Positions 14,505 to 28,025 of a stretch of 64,000 nt of DNA are shown in pieces. Under the pieces are notes generated by a model that was not told the DNA's origin, did not search any database, and saw only the letters and a list, made by a program, of their open reading frames with translations. Position 1 is the first letter of the stretch, and each line of letters starts with the position of its first letter. A program made the position numbers and the translations under genes. This DNA comes from Acanthacorydalis orientalis (taxonomy: Eukaryota > Arthropoda > Insecta > Megaloptera > Corydalidae): positions 24,814,959 through 24,878,958 of the forward strand of contig CM068319.1 in assembly GCA_034766995.1 (NCBI GenBank). Direction: 5' to 3'.

Positions 14505-16266
14505 CATATATATATATATATATACATATGTAAATAATTTATTCATATTTTTCTTTGACCATTGGATGCTTCGTCTTTATGTAATTCATGTTAATTTTTA
14601 TGTTTTTTAATTTTTATATTTGTTTTCTAATTGAAAATTAATATTTCAAGTGTTAAAATGTAATTCATTTTATTACACAAACATTTTTTTAAGAAACGCC
14701 AAAATGAAAATGAAAATAGAAAACGTATTTTAATTATTAACATATCGAGAGAGATAGTTTTAAATGAATTAGATAAGTAATCTAATATTTTCAAATAAAG
14801 AAATGTAACTTTTCAAACAACACACGCTGTCTGTTATATTATGGGGTTCGATAAACTGATAAATTTTTTTTCCATGTAGTTCAAAGAACTGTATCCAATT
14901 TGAAGTAATGTAAGAGAGAGAAGAACTTCAATGCCTCTCATTGTACATTTAACATCAATTTGAATTTTAAAATATGGCATTTTCACAGTTAAAACTTGAA
15001 ACATTTATTAATTTTTTTCCTTTTAAGATCTTATTGTATGATATATAATTATTTATATTTAACAATTTTTATTCAATTACGTTTATTGATTTTAATTAAG
15101 AGAAGATTATTATTATTCGGAATTAAATAAAAAAATGTGTTTATATACATTTAATTGAAATATATTTTTTATAAAATTTTGAAAACAAGTTTTAAGCAAT
15201 TCAGCACATGAATTCAAACGATCACAATTTTATTATTAAAGAGAGAAAATATTGCTTGCATATGCAAGAAATTTATTAAAATATATATTGTCAAATCAAA
15301 AATAAATGAGTAAAATGTTAACACAAGAATAGATTTTAAAAAAGAAATTCAACTTAAAAATATTATTTATATATTAACCATACATCAGATAATATAAGAT
15401 TTCAAAAAACAATACACATTAAAATTTAATACTTATTTTAAGCGTTTCTTTTCTTTTCCCCTTTTTTCTTTTTATATGCGTGTATTTATTCATGCTGATT
15501 ATTTATATTCGATAAAATAAATATCAATATATTAGAGAAATAATGAAAAAAAATAGTTTCAGTTAGTAATATGTTTTGAAAAATGTTCAAGAATTGATTA
15601 ATATTTGTGTAATTTTCGATTTTTCATACATTTTTAAGGAAAAATATTGTTGAAAAGATTTTCGGTTTAGTAAATTAATTTGTATTCTTTTGAATCACAG
15701 AAATAAATACTATGAAATTTAATTTGCAGACAAAAATATCATTTAAAGAGCTTGCTTTAAATAGATTTATATCGAAGAATGATTTTAAAATCATGTAAAG
15801 ATATTATTTTAGGATTTTAAAAGGGAATTCTAGTATTTTTTTATGCAGTCGTAAATGACATTTTTGTATTCCGGTATAAAAATAGTAATTTCAATAACGA
15901 TGAAGCATGTAAATTAATTGTTTAAAAAAGATTAAACGAATTTATAAATATCTAAAATATGGATCGAATTTCAAGTTAGGAAATATTCGTTTATTTACTT
16001 ACTGGCTATGTTTTATCTTTTTTTATTTGATATCTTTATGTATTTATTGTTTCATATTTATATGCAGTTACATTTATTCTTGTTTTAGTATAAATTGCAT
16101 GCTTCCTGTATGTTTTATGTATATAAAAAAACTGTGTTATTCTATTTAATTATTTATCTATAGCGTGAAGTAACAGCAGTGTATTTTTGCCAACATTTGA
16201 TAATAAACAGAGTTTTAATACGTGAACGATTTAAAATGTGTTTTAAATGATAACTTATTTTTTTAG
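13621..16266. other. AT-rich stretch between the CpG block and the B4GAT1 coding exon
   Basis: Probably the first intron of B4GAT1 if the CpG block is its promoter. Contains CA/TA tracts at 13963-14011 and 14466-14529. No coding exon seen. Confidence 0.4.
14466..14529. repeat. (TA)n microsatellite with CATA interruptions
   Basis: About 64 bp. Confidence 0.95.
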
Positions 16267-16374
16267 TACGTGTAAAAATATGTGAATTGAAAACGAGACG
16301 TTGATCGTAATTATGAAACATACTTATTATTTAAAAAAATATTTATTTGAAAGTAATAAAACAGAACATTTCAA
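16267..16374 (+). other. Probable 5' untranslated part of the first B4GAT1 coding exon
   Basis: A T-rich run ending in TAG at 16264-16266 looks like a splice acceptor 108 nt before the ATG. This implies an upstream non-coding exon, possibly in the CpG-rich block near 13.5 kb. I could not find a convincing donor there, so the splice is inferred. Confidence 0.35.
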
Positions 16375-18527
16375 ATGAACAATCAACAATCAGGATGTCA
16401 TGTTTGGAACTTGAGTATTGCAAGTGTGCTTATATTGACTTTTTCGAATATTTTTCTAACGGTGCGTCTACTTCACAGTCAAGATTGCCACAATCCAAAC
16501 TCACCGCCGGTGCTTGTATCGGTGAAAGAACCACCGAACGTACAACCTTGCAATCAACATGACCAAGAATGGCAACGAGAGGTGAACGAACCTCTTTACG
16601 TAAACGAAAAATCGTTCAAAAATCAATCAAAATGGTTCGATCCACACCTCGATCTGAAACTCGGTCGATGGGATTCGAAACTGATGTTCAAAATGTATGA
16701 TCATGTGATTGTTGGGAGTAAATTTACAGTCTTATCGGATAAGTACACGGTTTGTTTGGCGACGCAGAGTTCATTAGAAAAATTACATTCCTTAGTACAA
16801 GTCGCGCAACATTGGTCTGGACCAATATCTGCAGCAGTGTTTTCTGCTGGAAACGATGAACTTAATTTACTTTTATTGTACTTGGCCTATCTACGAAAAT
16901 GTCACTGGCAGATCAGAGAGAACGTCAGCTTTCATCTTGCATATCCAAAAGATTATCCTGCAACGAATGTGAACGTTGATTTTAATTATTTGAACCAACT
17001 TAGTTGCAATAAACCGGAAGAAGCACTAAAGAACATTTTGAAACGACGATCGACCGCGACGACAAAATGGCGAGTGAAGAATGCATATCCTCAGAATCAT
17101 TTAAGGAATTTGGCGCGAAAGAATTGCCAGAGTCGTTTTGTATTCTTAACCGATGTTGATATAATACCGAGTTTAACTCTTGCCGAAGGATTAGATCTCT
17201 TTTTAAGAACTGTAACTTGTACTTCAGGAATGTGCGCTTACGTGATACCAACTTATGAACTAGATGAAAGAGTTCGCTTCCCACAAAATAAGACTGACCT
17301 AGTGAGACTTGCCAATAAAGGATTGGCTAGACCATTTCATCATAAAGTATTTATATATAATCAATTCGCAACTAATTTTTCGAGGTGAGTATTCATTCAT
17401 ATTTACATTTTTACTACTTTATCAAATAATTTATAAATAGAACGATGTGATTAAATCGTTTAGTTATAAGTACACTGTTACTAACAGTGTACAAGAGTTG
17501 ACATACATTTTTTAATTTTATTATTATACTATGTATTTCAATATTCATTAGTGTGTTTATGTATACATTTATTTTACATATTATATATTTATTTGCAATG
17601 AATTTAATGCAATCAATATAATTTATAATGATTCATTGATAGAAAAGATTTATAATAAATCGTATATATGTATATATATATATATATTTATGTACATAGT
17701 ATTTCAAAATAAGTCTTAAAAGAATAGAAAAAATCGTTTAAATGTATTTTTCTGATTTGTTTTTCTTGAATTTGATTAACTGGAAACTCAAGTTTCACAA
17801 ATTAATTTTCATTTTATAGATATCACACTTTTTTTTCAAATAAAACACTTAATTATTAATTCTTCATCATTTTGATAACATCTAATGCTCATGTTGACAG
17901 TGATAACATTATCAGGGCGGTATGGAACAAAGAAATCTGGAAATCAAAAATCTGGAATCATCAAAAGGATTTAATTAATGTTAGTTTATTGACAAGTACA
18001 TAAATAATAGTCTTGAATTTTGAGTTGTAATTTTTTAATAATAGTTTATAAAAAATGTCGATGATAAGATTTTTCTTCATAGATAGACTTTCATACAAAA
18101 TATTAGGGCGCATGGCTTATTATTTATGAAATACATTTGAAAAACTAATAATAAATTAATAAATACAAATATTTCCTGATCTTATGCGCAATGATTTTTA
18201 TTTTTAATGTAATGATTGTAAAATATTAATCCTTTTTGAGTTGTTATTACGAAGAATTTTATATATATATATATATATATACATATATGTATATGTGTAT
18301 GTATATGTATGTATATATATATATTAATAAATATATTGGAGTGTACTAAATTATTTTTATTACAAAACATAACAGAGCGGAAAACCAGAAAAATAAACAC
18401 TGTCACATCGTAAAATAAACAACCCAATATTAAGTTAATGTTGTGTAAAGTTATTTTTTTGAATCATTCGTATGATGATTTGTTAGGTCCAATACAAAGG
18501 CAAGTAAATACACTTTATTTATATATG

Positions 18528-18583
<56 letters not shown>

Positions 18584-18957
18584 ATGTGGACATATATACT
18601 TAAGTATAATTGCTTGCTGTTGCGAATTTCGAATTTAATTATAATTCGGGAATTAGTTAGTCATTAAAAGCAATTAATTTGCGTTTGCTACTATATTAAA
18701 AATAGAATTAAAATAATAATGATGGTTTCATGTCAGATGCGTGTGGGTGTATTTGTCATAATTGTTGATTTAGAGCGGGTTTATAAAATTTATCCTATAA
18801 TGGATGTTGATAGCATTCAGAATATGGAAAGTTGTACTTTCCATTAATTGCCTTATGTATAAATGGATGAGTACCTTTAAATATGTAAATATTTACATTA
18901 TATATATATATATATGTATATATATTTCATAATTGTGTTTGTTTACATATTTACATA

Positions 18958-19001
<44 letters not shown>

Positions 19002-20214
19002 CAAAAACTTTTTAGAATAAAAATTCCTTGGTTTTAGTTGTAATTTTACTGAAAAGTAATATAAATTTCATTAAATGAACATTGCTTGTATAAGAACTGA
19101 AAATAATTTATATTTAAATAATTTGTTATTGCATATTTTTTGTGGAACATGGAAAAAAAGAAACAAAAGTAGATAATATACATAAAAAAATAAGTTTTTT
19201 AAAGATGCAGTTGCGCAGTGTAGCTAAATTTATTTTCAAAATGAATTAAGACTTTACATGTTATAAAGTTTAGTTCCATAAAATTGTTCAATCATTAGTC
19301 ATTGTCCATTTTGATAAAAAAATGAATTCCGTCAACATCAGAGCACAAAAATTGGAAATAAGATTTTCTCTTTATGATTTGAAGATGATATAATTGTTCT
19401 AATCCAAATAAGCATTAGCGTATTAAAATGTAGACAATTTAATTGTTTTATGTTTTGAAAAATGGAAACTGTGTGGTGAATATTTATTGGTATATGTTAC
19501 CATTTATTTTTTTTATTTCTATATACTAGTTTAAGTTAAAAGTAGTAAAAATGTTTTCAAAGTATATCAAGAAAAACTGGTGTGTATTTTTTTCCTAGAT
19601 ACTGAAAACAAACTATTCTAATGATGTTTCATTTTTTACAGATGGCAGCAACAACAGCCAGGTGAAGTAGCTCAACAAAAAGTGTACGTTAGTCATCCAG
19701 TTACGAATTTTGAATTTTTATATGAGCCATTTTATGTGGCTCCTGATACAGTACCACCACACGATGAACGATTCGTAGGCTATGGATATACTAGGAACAC
19801 ACAGGTACTTTTTCCACTGCTATAAATGAAAATAATATAGCGTCATCCAACAAACACGCAACCCATAAATTAATTGAATATACTTTTACTAATACGATGA
19901 CAACCTCCATTATATACGTTAAATGAATTCACTTGTTTTTTCATAGTTGTTATTTTTGTTAATTTTTTAGTGTTTGTCGCTGCTTGTGCTAAAAATAATT
20001 TTCATAAGAAAATATTCTATTTTTGTGTTAAATATTGGCGTGTTATAATAAATTAATTCACAAAAATAATATTTACAAAAGTAATGCGTCTGAGTTATCT
20101 ATTTATCTATCTATCTATCTGTCTATCTGTCTATTTATATCTATCTATCTATCTATTTATCTGTTTATCTATTTATCGATATATCTATCTATCTATCTAT
20201 GTATCTATATATAC

Positions 20215-20269
<55 letters not shown>

Positions 20270-21241
20270 AAGAGTTATGGTAAAGTATTAAAGGTGCATG
20301 TAATTGTTCTACTGGTAAAAATATTTTTTCTTAACTAACAAATATACAATAATAGAAATAAAATATGCGATTTCTGAGAAAATTCAGTGTATACACACAG
20401 AGACTTGAATTATATTTGAAACAGGATGATTTTTAAACAGAATCAGTATAGTTGTGGAAGAACACAAACCTTTATAATAATTGAAATCTCGAATATTGAA
20501 ACAAAATACAAATATAGTAATATAAAATAGTAAATAAATGAAAAACAGTTAAATAAAAATTTATCAAGGTGATACAATATCAGAATATGTAAAAATATGA
20601 AAATAAATAGAAAAAGATCACGTTTTGTTTATTTTTTTGGATACTGTTTAAGCCATGCGATTTAAAAAAATTAAATTGATTAGTATGTGTTTTTTGGATA
20701 GGGTATAATAATATTTTTGTTTGTTTATTTATTCCAAACTGTTTATTTCTATCTTGTATTGTGACTTTCCGTAATTTGATTTTATTGATTATGAAAAATA
20801 TATTCAATAAAATAAAATTATATTTATAAAGGAAACGAATTATTTACTTGAATTTCAATTATTAACATGAAAAACTATAAAGTTTGAAAGACATTTTTTA
20901 CTGCTATATGTTATATTTAAAGTGACATGTGTAAGTACATTTTGTTTAAATTGATTTTTAATATTTTAATGCTTGTTTAATAAAGGAAAATAAATTTAGT
21001 TATATATTCATGAATATAAAACTTGCACTTAAAATGTAAATGAATATATATGCATACCTATATATACAATTGCGTGTTTTAGAATGAGTGTTTATACCGT
21101 ATTTCCTGAACTTGAAGCTTCCTAGTCTAATTCTTTAATTATTCATAGTGAAATAATGGATTACTTAAATATGTGCGTTTGTACGTGTTAAATTAGATGA
21201 CAAACGAAACAACTCTGACATAAAGGTACATTACACACACG

Positions 21242-21316
<75 letters not shown>

Positions 21317-23112
21317 GCGTATTTCTAGAATGTCATCTATTTCTACATTTATACATTATTCAATCATATCGCAATGAAGCTTTTGAATAGAAAACGAATA
21401 CATTTTTTTTTATATAAAGGAAAAATTGATACGAATCTGTTTAAAATAATGGCATTATCTTAAATCTATAATGATTATTTGCTGAAAATTTGTTGATTTG
21501 TGTTAGTAAACTCTTTTATTTATGTGTTATTTTGCAGTTATATTCATGTTATTAAGCATTTTTTTAAAGAATGAAAATTGAAAATAAAATTTTGTTGGAT
21601 TTATTATTTGATTGCGTCATACAATATTTACTTATTAATATACAATCATGAAAATTGTTATTGTGATTAATGTATGCGTGACATTTTTTATTTTTAGATA
21701 TGGACAATTTAAACCCCTCAATATGCTTTAAAAAACACGTTATGCATCAAGCATGTGTATAGAAAGTCGGTTGTAATCTTTTTATTAGCACAGTTTCAAA
21801 TAAAAAATTAGTATACAGATATTTATATATTGTCTTAAGTCGTTAATTGGTGGTATGTACATATCTATGATCTAGAGATTAGAATGTTAATAAACACAAA
21901 TTAAGTTCAATTATTAAATTAAAATATGAATTTTATAGCCGATGGAAGAGGTTAAGAAAATTAGTAACTTTTCTTTTAAAAAAGTATTCATTACTTTAAT
22001 ACACAATTGTGATTATTTTATTTTTCTGTTTCGAGATCTATTTCTCTCACACACACACTTTATATACATGTAATAATCGGTCAGTTTTTGAATATTAACT
22101 GTTGGATATATAATAGATTATATTTTTTTTCAATTTGATTGACAGTGTATTTTGTCTATATGTGTCTAATGAATTTTTTATCATATCTTGTTTATGATTG
22201 TTGAAAAGTGTTATAAAATCCTAAATCCATTAAATTCGAATTGACTCAATCTAAGATTTGCTGTATTTTATTGAAAAAATAGTCATGAATAATTGTTTTC
22301 TTCAATAAAGCAAATATTAAATTTAACGAAATCCAAATTTATGAATTTACGGTTTCATAAAATTTTTTGATACTCTTTCATTATTTCCTTGTTGATATTT
22401 CTTCATAATGGATTGAATGATATGTCAGTATGTATTTATCAAATTATATGAAGAAATCCGTGAAAATGAGGAAGAAAGTCCATCCGTTTGTTATTAAAAT
22501 CAAACTGTTCGAATTAATATCTAATTTAATCGATTTTATAATGTCTTGCCCCAATATCCTGATCATAATATACACTTGAATTACGTCTTTTCCCTAAATT
22601 TGAAGTAAACATTAAATTTCCAAAACATAATTAAAAGTAGATTCTAGTTTTCAAGTAAATTAGTCGCCCGAAATCTATGCTATTCAACCTTGAACTTCAT
22701 TATCAGATATTGTCCGAATCTTGCTAGAACTGAAATAAACATGGAATAGGAACGGTGATTTCTTTTTTGAATAGAGTACAGAACTTTTTTCTTGTTAAAA
22801 AAAGGATGAGTAATTTAGATTTAATAGATATTCGCCAGTACTAGACATCTCTCCAGCCCAATTGAGTTTGTTAATTCGAGTTCGTCGAGGTTACATTGAA
22901 TGTCTAGATCTCTTCCATTTCTAAACGTTTACTTTTTTATTACTTGTAACTCCTGATCGTTTCTGTATTTATTCAATTTTTCTTCCATATTCTCATAATT
23001 TCATCCACACATCTATAATGTATTTCACTTAAAATTTATATACGGCTTGTCTGTTCGAAGTCCCTAAATTATTTCAGCATTCGAAACCAATGCATAATTT
23101 CACACTTGAGAA

Positions 23113-23147
<35 letters not shown>

Positions 23148-23164
23148 CATACATATATATATAT

Positions 23165-23211
<47 letters not shown>

Positions 23212-23476
23212 CACTAAATTATTCACAATTTAGAAAGTTCGTAAAACTTCGATTTTTATATGAAGTTTGTTTTTAAGAGAAAAAATTTGTAATATAAAAT
23301 GGAAACTATAAAGAAGGTATATAGGTATTAAATGTAGTATTTAATATTATAGATGATAATAACATTTCTGAAATAGTGCCAAAACAATTAAACTGCAAAG
23401 ATAATTTTCATATTTTTGTTGACGTTTTTTACAAGTAAACTTAGAATAGTTTTATACTTTGTTTTTTAATTTTATA

Positions 23477-23527
<51 letters not shown>

Positions 23528-24602
23528 GTATATTTGGTCTTACTAGTTTAGTTATCAATTTGATTAAGTCATATTTAACGTTAAATACAAAATGTCATTC
23601 AAATAAATTATTTTTTATCGATTTAATTCTAGAAGAATATTTTTATATAAGAAAATGAAAATTGCTTGTTATGTAAAATAATTAGATAAATCATATCTGA
23701 TTATATTTATTCAAAGATGAATGATTATTAATGCACAATCAATTAAAAATCTGTGTTTACAACAATATTATCGTTCATTATGTAAATGCTTTTTCGGTAC
23801 TCTTTATTTCAATCTTGATAGGACTGGAAATTAATCTAAATAAAAGATATTGTAGTCTTTTGTTGAATACAGAAGGTCTATTTATATCGAGACATCCGGT
23901 ATATGGATACGTGCAGGCGTGAGTACGTGCTTTGCTTGCGCGAATTTTTTTTTTATATATGTATACATGAAACGTTTAAAAGCAGTAGATATATTTTAGT
24001 TTAGTGAACAAACATGTATTAAAAATTTTGTTCGTCACATCGTCAAGTTTTCTGTAATTATTTTATATACTTTTTTATAATATACCTTTATGTGTTTATT
24101 TAATAATTTAATTTTTTTTTGAGCATGTACTTTATTACTTTTACATATTTTGCGAATTTAAAATGTCTTGACAATTTTACACATACATAAAAAAATATAT
24201 ATTTATACGTATATATACATTTTATTTGATGTTATTTTTATAAAAGTGATTAATTTAATTGATTTTGTAACATGCGAGGAGATTTTTGTAACTTAATTCA
24301 TAAATCTGTTCTATTATACTTTTTTGACTGACTGTTGTTCATTCCAGGTGTATGAAATGTATGTAGCTGGTTATGAATTTTTCGTGCTTTCTCCGATTTT
24401 CACGTGTCATTGGGGCTTACAGTTAAAAAGATCAAGACCTCCGTGGCGCGAAAGACAAAACTCGCTGAACAGACGTCATTTTGAAGTATTTAAACGTGAA
24501 GTGTTTGCCCGTTACCATAAAGATCCGTTAAACATGATAAATATGAAAAAACAGAGAAGTCAACAATTAGTGAATGGTGGTCAAATTAAGAATATTGTGT
24601 AA
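16375..24602 (+). CDS. B4GAT1: Beta-1,4-glucuronyltransferase 1 (GT49 family)
   Basis: Three coding exons, 16375-17384, 19642-19804 and 24348-24602, give 475 residues. The first junction splits an Arg codon (AG|A); the second is in phase 0. The introns are 2257 and 4543 nt. Family knowledge: B4GAT1 is a Golgi type II enzyme that adds glucuronic acid to xylose on O-mannosyl glycans of alpha-dystroglycan, making the primer extended by LARGE. Seen here: a short cytosolic tail, one hydrophobic anchor (about residues 14-31), a variable stem, then the catalytic domain with a DVD metal-binding motif at residues 260-262 in FLTDVDIIP. Exons 2 and 3 hold the conserved C-terminal blocks [28 protein letters not shown] and FTCHWGLQ. 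Several N-glycosylation sequons are visible (NQS, NVS, NKT, NFS). The protein is somewhat longer than the human enzyme, mainly in the stem. The start is the first ATG in frame before the anchor; no alternative fits the type II topology better. Confidence 0.95.
17470..17492. repeat. Perfect 10-bp hairpin in B4GAT1 intron 1
   Basis: GTACACTGTT-ACT-AACAGTGTAC lies about 85 nt after the first donor site. It is not a TA-type palindrome and so is less likely by chance than most here. Confidence 0.85.
18259..18581. repeat. Two TA/TG tracts in B4GAT1 intron 1
   Basis: 18259-18324 (mixed TA, TGTA) and 18530-18581 (pure TA), with unique sequence between. Confidence 0.93.
18899..19000. repeat. Two (TA)n tracts in B4GAT1 intron 1
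   Basis: 18899-18927 and 18960-19000, separated by a short T-rich spacer. Confidence 0.93.
20095..20267. repeat. (TATC)n-(TA)n compound microsatellite
   Basis: About 115 bp of CTAT/TATC tetranucleotides with variants, then about 50 bp TA. It is the clearest tetranucleotide repeat in the window, in B4GAT1 intron 2. Confidence 0.95.
21241..21313. repeat. (TA)n microsatellite
   Basis: About 73 bp with one C, in B4GAT1 intron 2. Confidence 0.95.
23115..23214. repeat. (TA)n with CATA blocks
   Basis: About 100 bp; a second tract at 23480-23522 is pure TA. Both in B4GAT1 intron 2. Confidence 0.95.
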
Positions 24603-24625
24603 CGTCTTTTTGTTTCTTCCACTAT

Positions 24626-24631
24626 AATAAA
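24626..24631 (+). terminator. Candidate poly(A) signal of B4GAT1
   Basis: AATAAA lies 24 nt after the stop codon. Further copies at 24834-24839 and 24852-24857 would give a 3' untranslated region of about 250 nt. The choice between them is open. Confidence 0.4.
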
Positions 24632-25201
24632 AAAGTCAGTACGAATTATGCACCATATTTGTTTCATAAACTGCAATTGTAAAACAGTAAGTACACGTTA
24701 GTTAAATATGTAGACATATACATTATAAAATCACGAAAACAATTCGTTCATTATGTGTGCCAATTTCGTAGAATGACATTTTTGATTTAATCGATTTTTC
24801 AATTATCGATTCTTATTTTGGCTGTTCCTTGAGAATAAATTTTGTATTTAAAATAAAATTTAATTGTGGTGTGTATACAAAAATACACATTGATAATAGT
24901 AAATTGTCAGAGCTTAAATTGATAAGGGTTTTAAGGGCTTTATCGTGGAAAAAGAATTTTGTCAAGTCTATAAATAAGTAATTTCAATAACGAGCTCCTT
25001 TTTATACGTGTTTTGTATAAAAATATAAAAAATAAATTTAAATACTAATCCCTTAAGAATATTTTTGGAAGTATAGATAAAATAAACTTATTAACAAAAT
25101 ATAATTTTCTTCCCCTATTTTTTATAAATATAATCTACATTTAGAGCAAATTATATGTAATAAATCTAAACACATAGTTTTATATAAGTATAAATGCAAG
25201 C

Positions 25202-25203
<2 letters not shown>

Positions 25204-25237
<34 letters not shown>

Positions 25238-25260
25238 TATATACATACATATATATATAT

Positions 25261-25293
<33 letters not shown>

Positions 25294-25294
25294 T
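25204..25294. repeat. (TA)n with CATA blocks
   Basis: About 90 bp, 3' of B4GAT1. Confidence 0.95.
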
Positions 25295-26262
25295 AAGCTT
25301 GTTTGAATAAAGTTTTATTTTTGCAAAAAATGATTAGGATCGTGTTAGAATAAACGCTAATGCTAAAATAAAAAATAAAATTATAGTTTTTTTAATTTAA
25401 AATAAGTATAACAATTTTATGGCAGCAAATTAAATGATGGAATTTATTTAGACAATTTATTTAAAAACTGGTTTTTAAGAGTTTTAAATACATTTATAAA
25501 AATAAAAATAATTTGAAAATGAAAATGATAGAAGCATTTTTAGAGTTAACTGAATAATTTCTTAATTTTATTGAAATATTTTGCTCAAGGATTTATAAAT
25601 AAAGTGCTCAATTGTACGATTAGTACGCAGATTTAGTTTACATTCTTTTAAGAAAACTAATATTTTTATTGCATTTTAAAAGTATTCACTGTAAAAAAGA
25701 TTTATTTAGAAAGTTTTGCATATAAGGTCTATATGGCAATAAATCTGATAAGCGATTGTAAAAAACGTTTCAAATTTAGCCGAAACTCATGTTTACGTGA
25801 TTTTATGATTACACTTCAAAAGCTTTATTAAATTCTTATTTTTTTTGTATGAACTTTTGTCTCAGCGAAGAATTTACAGAAACAAATGCAACTATGATAA
25901 TTTTTAATTATCTAATTTATGTTCTCTCTCTCTCTCTATATATATATATATTAATTTTTTATATTTTATACTTTATTTTAAAATTAATCCAATATAATTG
26001 ATCATATGAAAAAGGGTTTTGATACTCAGTTTTATTTCATCGAAGCAATAATTAAAATGAATGATAATTGATAAGAAAAATATTTTTTTAATAAAATTAT
26101 GTACTTTTCGAATTTTCAGGATTATTTTAATAACTTATTTTTTTTAAATATTTGTTTCCTTATAGGGAAATGAATGTATGACCGTAAGATTAAATGTAAT
26201 ATTATGGAGATATATATTTTAAACATTTTTTTACTCTATATAAAACGTCCTTCTATTGAACA

Positions 26263-26263
26263 T

Positions 26264-26332
<69 letters not shown>
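26263..26332. repeat. (TA)n microsatellite
   Basis: About 70 bp. Confidence 0.95.
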
Positions 26333-26333
<1 letters not shown>

Positions 26334-27844
26334 CTTATCTATAATATTTCATTAGATAATTAGCATTGATGTACCAGCACCGATAAGTTTATGTTCGATG
26401 TGTGTATGGCTTTTTATGTACAACGTCCGAAGATTTATATTTTTTATGTTTGGTTTAAAATTTTGAACAAGTTAAAAATATTTTTTTAAAGTTCAAATTA
26501 TAAAAAAGTTAAAGTTTATTTAATGATCTTGATAAAAATATATCGATAACTTTTGAATAATTTTGAGATTTAAAGGTAGTGTATTTTTATTTTACAGTTC
26601 TTTTCTACATTCATTTTTATATTTTTATAAATATTTTTATTTGATCCGACTAAATATGTGAGCTATGTATAAAACAATACGATATTTATAATATTACATA
26701 TTAAGATACACGCAGCTAAAACGGAACTCGGTTACAGCATACGGCTATAACGAGTAAGTTTTTATACGGATATTGGTTTATGCTTATTTCACTAGAAGTC
26801 TTTACTTTTATAACGAGCTCGTTTCACTGGTGTATCAAGTAAAAATGATCTCTATAAATTTTATTATTTGTTTATTTAGTGGCAGCTCTTAACACCTCAC
26901 TTCATCTACATTTTTTGAAAAACTGTAGAATATAATTGTTCAAAAACAATACACATGTTTGTATATGTTTGTCTCTATTATCATTATTACTTCAATTAAA
27001 GATTTTTATTAATTAAAGCATAAAATGTATTTGCAGCTTAAATAAAATGATGAAAATATTTATATTGTTTCTAGCTACTAACGGACGTTCATTAAAATTT
27101 TACATTTCCATGTTATTTGATAAGTGTATTGATTTCTAACAACGACTATATTATGAAGATTTATGTAGAAGATAATATCTTGATGACATTTTCCTGTCAA
27201 TGATATAAAGAGTAATGGTTATAAAGAGTAATATAGTTGATCCCATAATGCGATTTAATTGATATCTTCGATTTTGATTTCATGATCAAAATTTAATGTT
27301 TGCAATTTAATTTCTTATCTGTCTATATAAAAATAAAACTCTTTATATTGATTTCTTTCTAAATGCATTATTATTTCAAACAATGTATTGTCTACTTGTC
27401 TGAAATTTATTCTGTATATCTAATTTCAATTAAACGTTGTTAATTAATATCCTGATGAAATAAATCTTAAATATATTAAAATTTCAAATTAGTCACTGAA
27501 TCTAAACGATTTATAACTATGTCGAGATTAACAAATAGCAAATTAACTTTCATTCAAAGTTGACATTAAAAAAATATTTTTTGGTTAATCGTGTAACTAA
27601 ATCATATTTTTATTTAGTATGAAAATTCAATTAGAATTCACTAATTTATGTGGAAATTAAAAATATACTAAACTATGAAGCAGTTAACATTTGGATTAAG
27701 TGTCTTGTAAGTCGTTATAATATCCTATTGTTTTCATTTGTGAAGAGTGTATGTAATAAATAATTGTTTTTAAATCTGATTGTCTGTGGTCGAATGGTGA
27801 AATGAAAAAGATTTTTTTAAAAAAATTATACGTAATAAATATTG

Positions 27845-28025
27845 CCTGCAGTTCTACGCGAATTCTGTAGGCCAAGTGTGAGTTCGTTTCTTCTACAATC
27901 AAATTCGACTTTCGTCATCTTCAGGTAGATCCTAAATTGTTTAAGATTTTTCTGAAGATGATCCAAATCTGTCGTACAATAAACGAACTCATGTTTGATT
28001 TACAAAATACGTATAGTACAATGAA
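27845..28025. repeat. Inverted pair of a hammerhead-like interspersed repeat, locus 1
   Basis: Copy A runs on the minus strand from about 27929 to 27845. Copy C runs on the plus strand from 27952 to about 28025, with about 25 bp between them. Both begin CTGAAGATGA and both later read AAACGAACTCA, then a shared diverged tail (TTG..TACA.AAT.CG..TAG). On copy A, CTGAAGA (27924-27918) is flanked by TCTAC, which pairs with GTAGA (27896-27892). A GAC-GAAA-GTC hairpin follows the core. This resembles a minimal hammerhead ribozyme with a defective GAA(A) box. Confidence 0.55.

Larger units (their letters stand above)
17385..19641 (+). other. B4GAT1 intron 1
   Basis: A GT-AG intron with donor GTGAGT and acceptor TTTTTTACAG. 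It contains TA microsatellites at about 18259-18324, 18530-18581, 18899-18927 and 18960-19000, and a perfect 10-bp hairpin at 17470-17492. No other gene was seen inside it. Confidence 0.93.
19805..24347 (+). other. B4GAT1 intron 2
   Basis: A 4.5-kb GT-AG intron with donor GTACTT (weaker than intron 1) and acceptor ATTCCAG. It holds a TATC/TA compound repeat, several TA tracts, and a patch of lower AT at about 22440-23090 that resembles no family I know. No internal exon could be supported. Confidence 0.92.
24858..27844. other. AT-rich spacer after B4GAT1
   Basis: Contains two TA tracts, a CT-TA run (about 25924-25951), and a small GC-richer patch at 26705-26755. No gene or RNA seen. Confidence 0.6.

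Noticed and set aside
16347..16562. 71-codon frame overlapping the B4GAT1 start
   Set aside because: Out of frame with a conserved enzyme; no homology.
20580..20807. 75-codon minus-strand frame in B4GAT1 intron 2
   Set aside because: Lys/Asn/Phe-rich random AT translation.
24324..24347. Start upstream of B4GAT1 exon 3 (MTDCCSFQ...)
   Set aside because: These codons are the intron's polypyrimidine tract and acceptor; exon 3 begins at 24348.
27696..27902. 68-codon minus-strand frame overlapping the locus 1 repeat
   Set aside because: It starts inside the hammerhead-like repeat and shows no protein similarity; coding there looks incidental.
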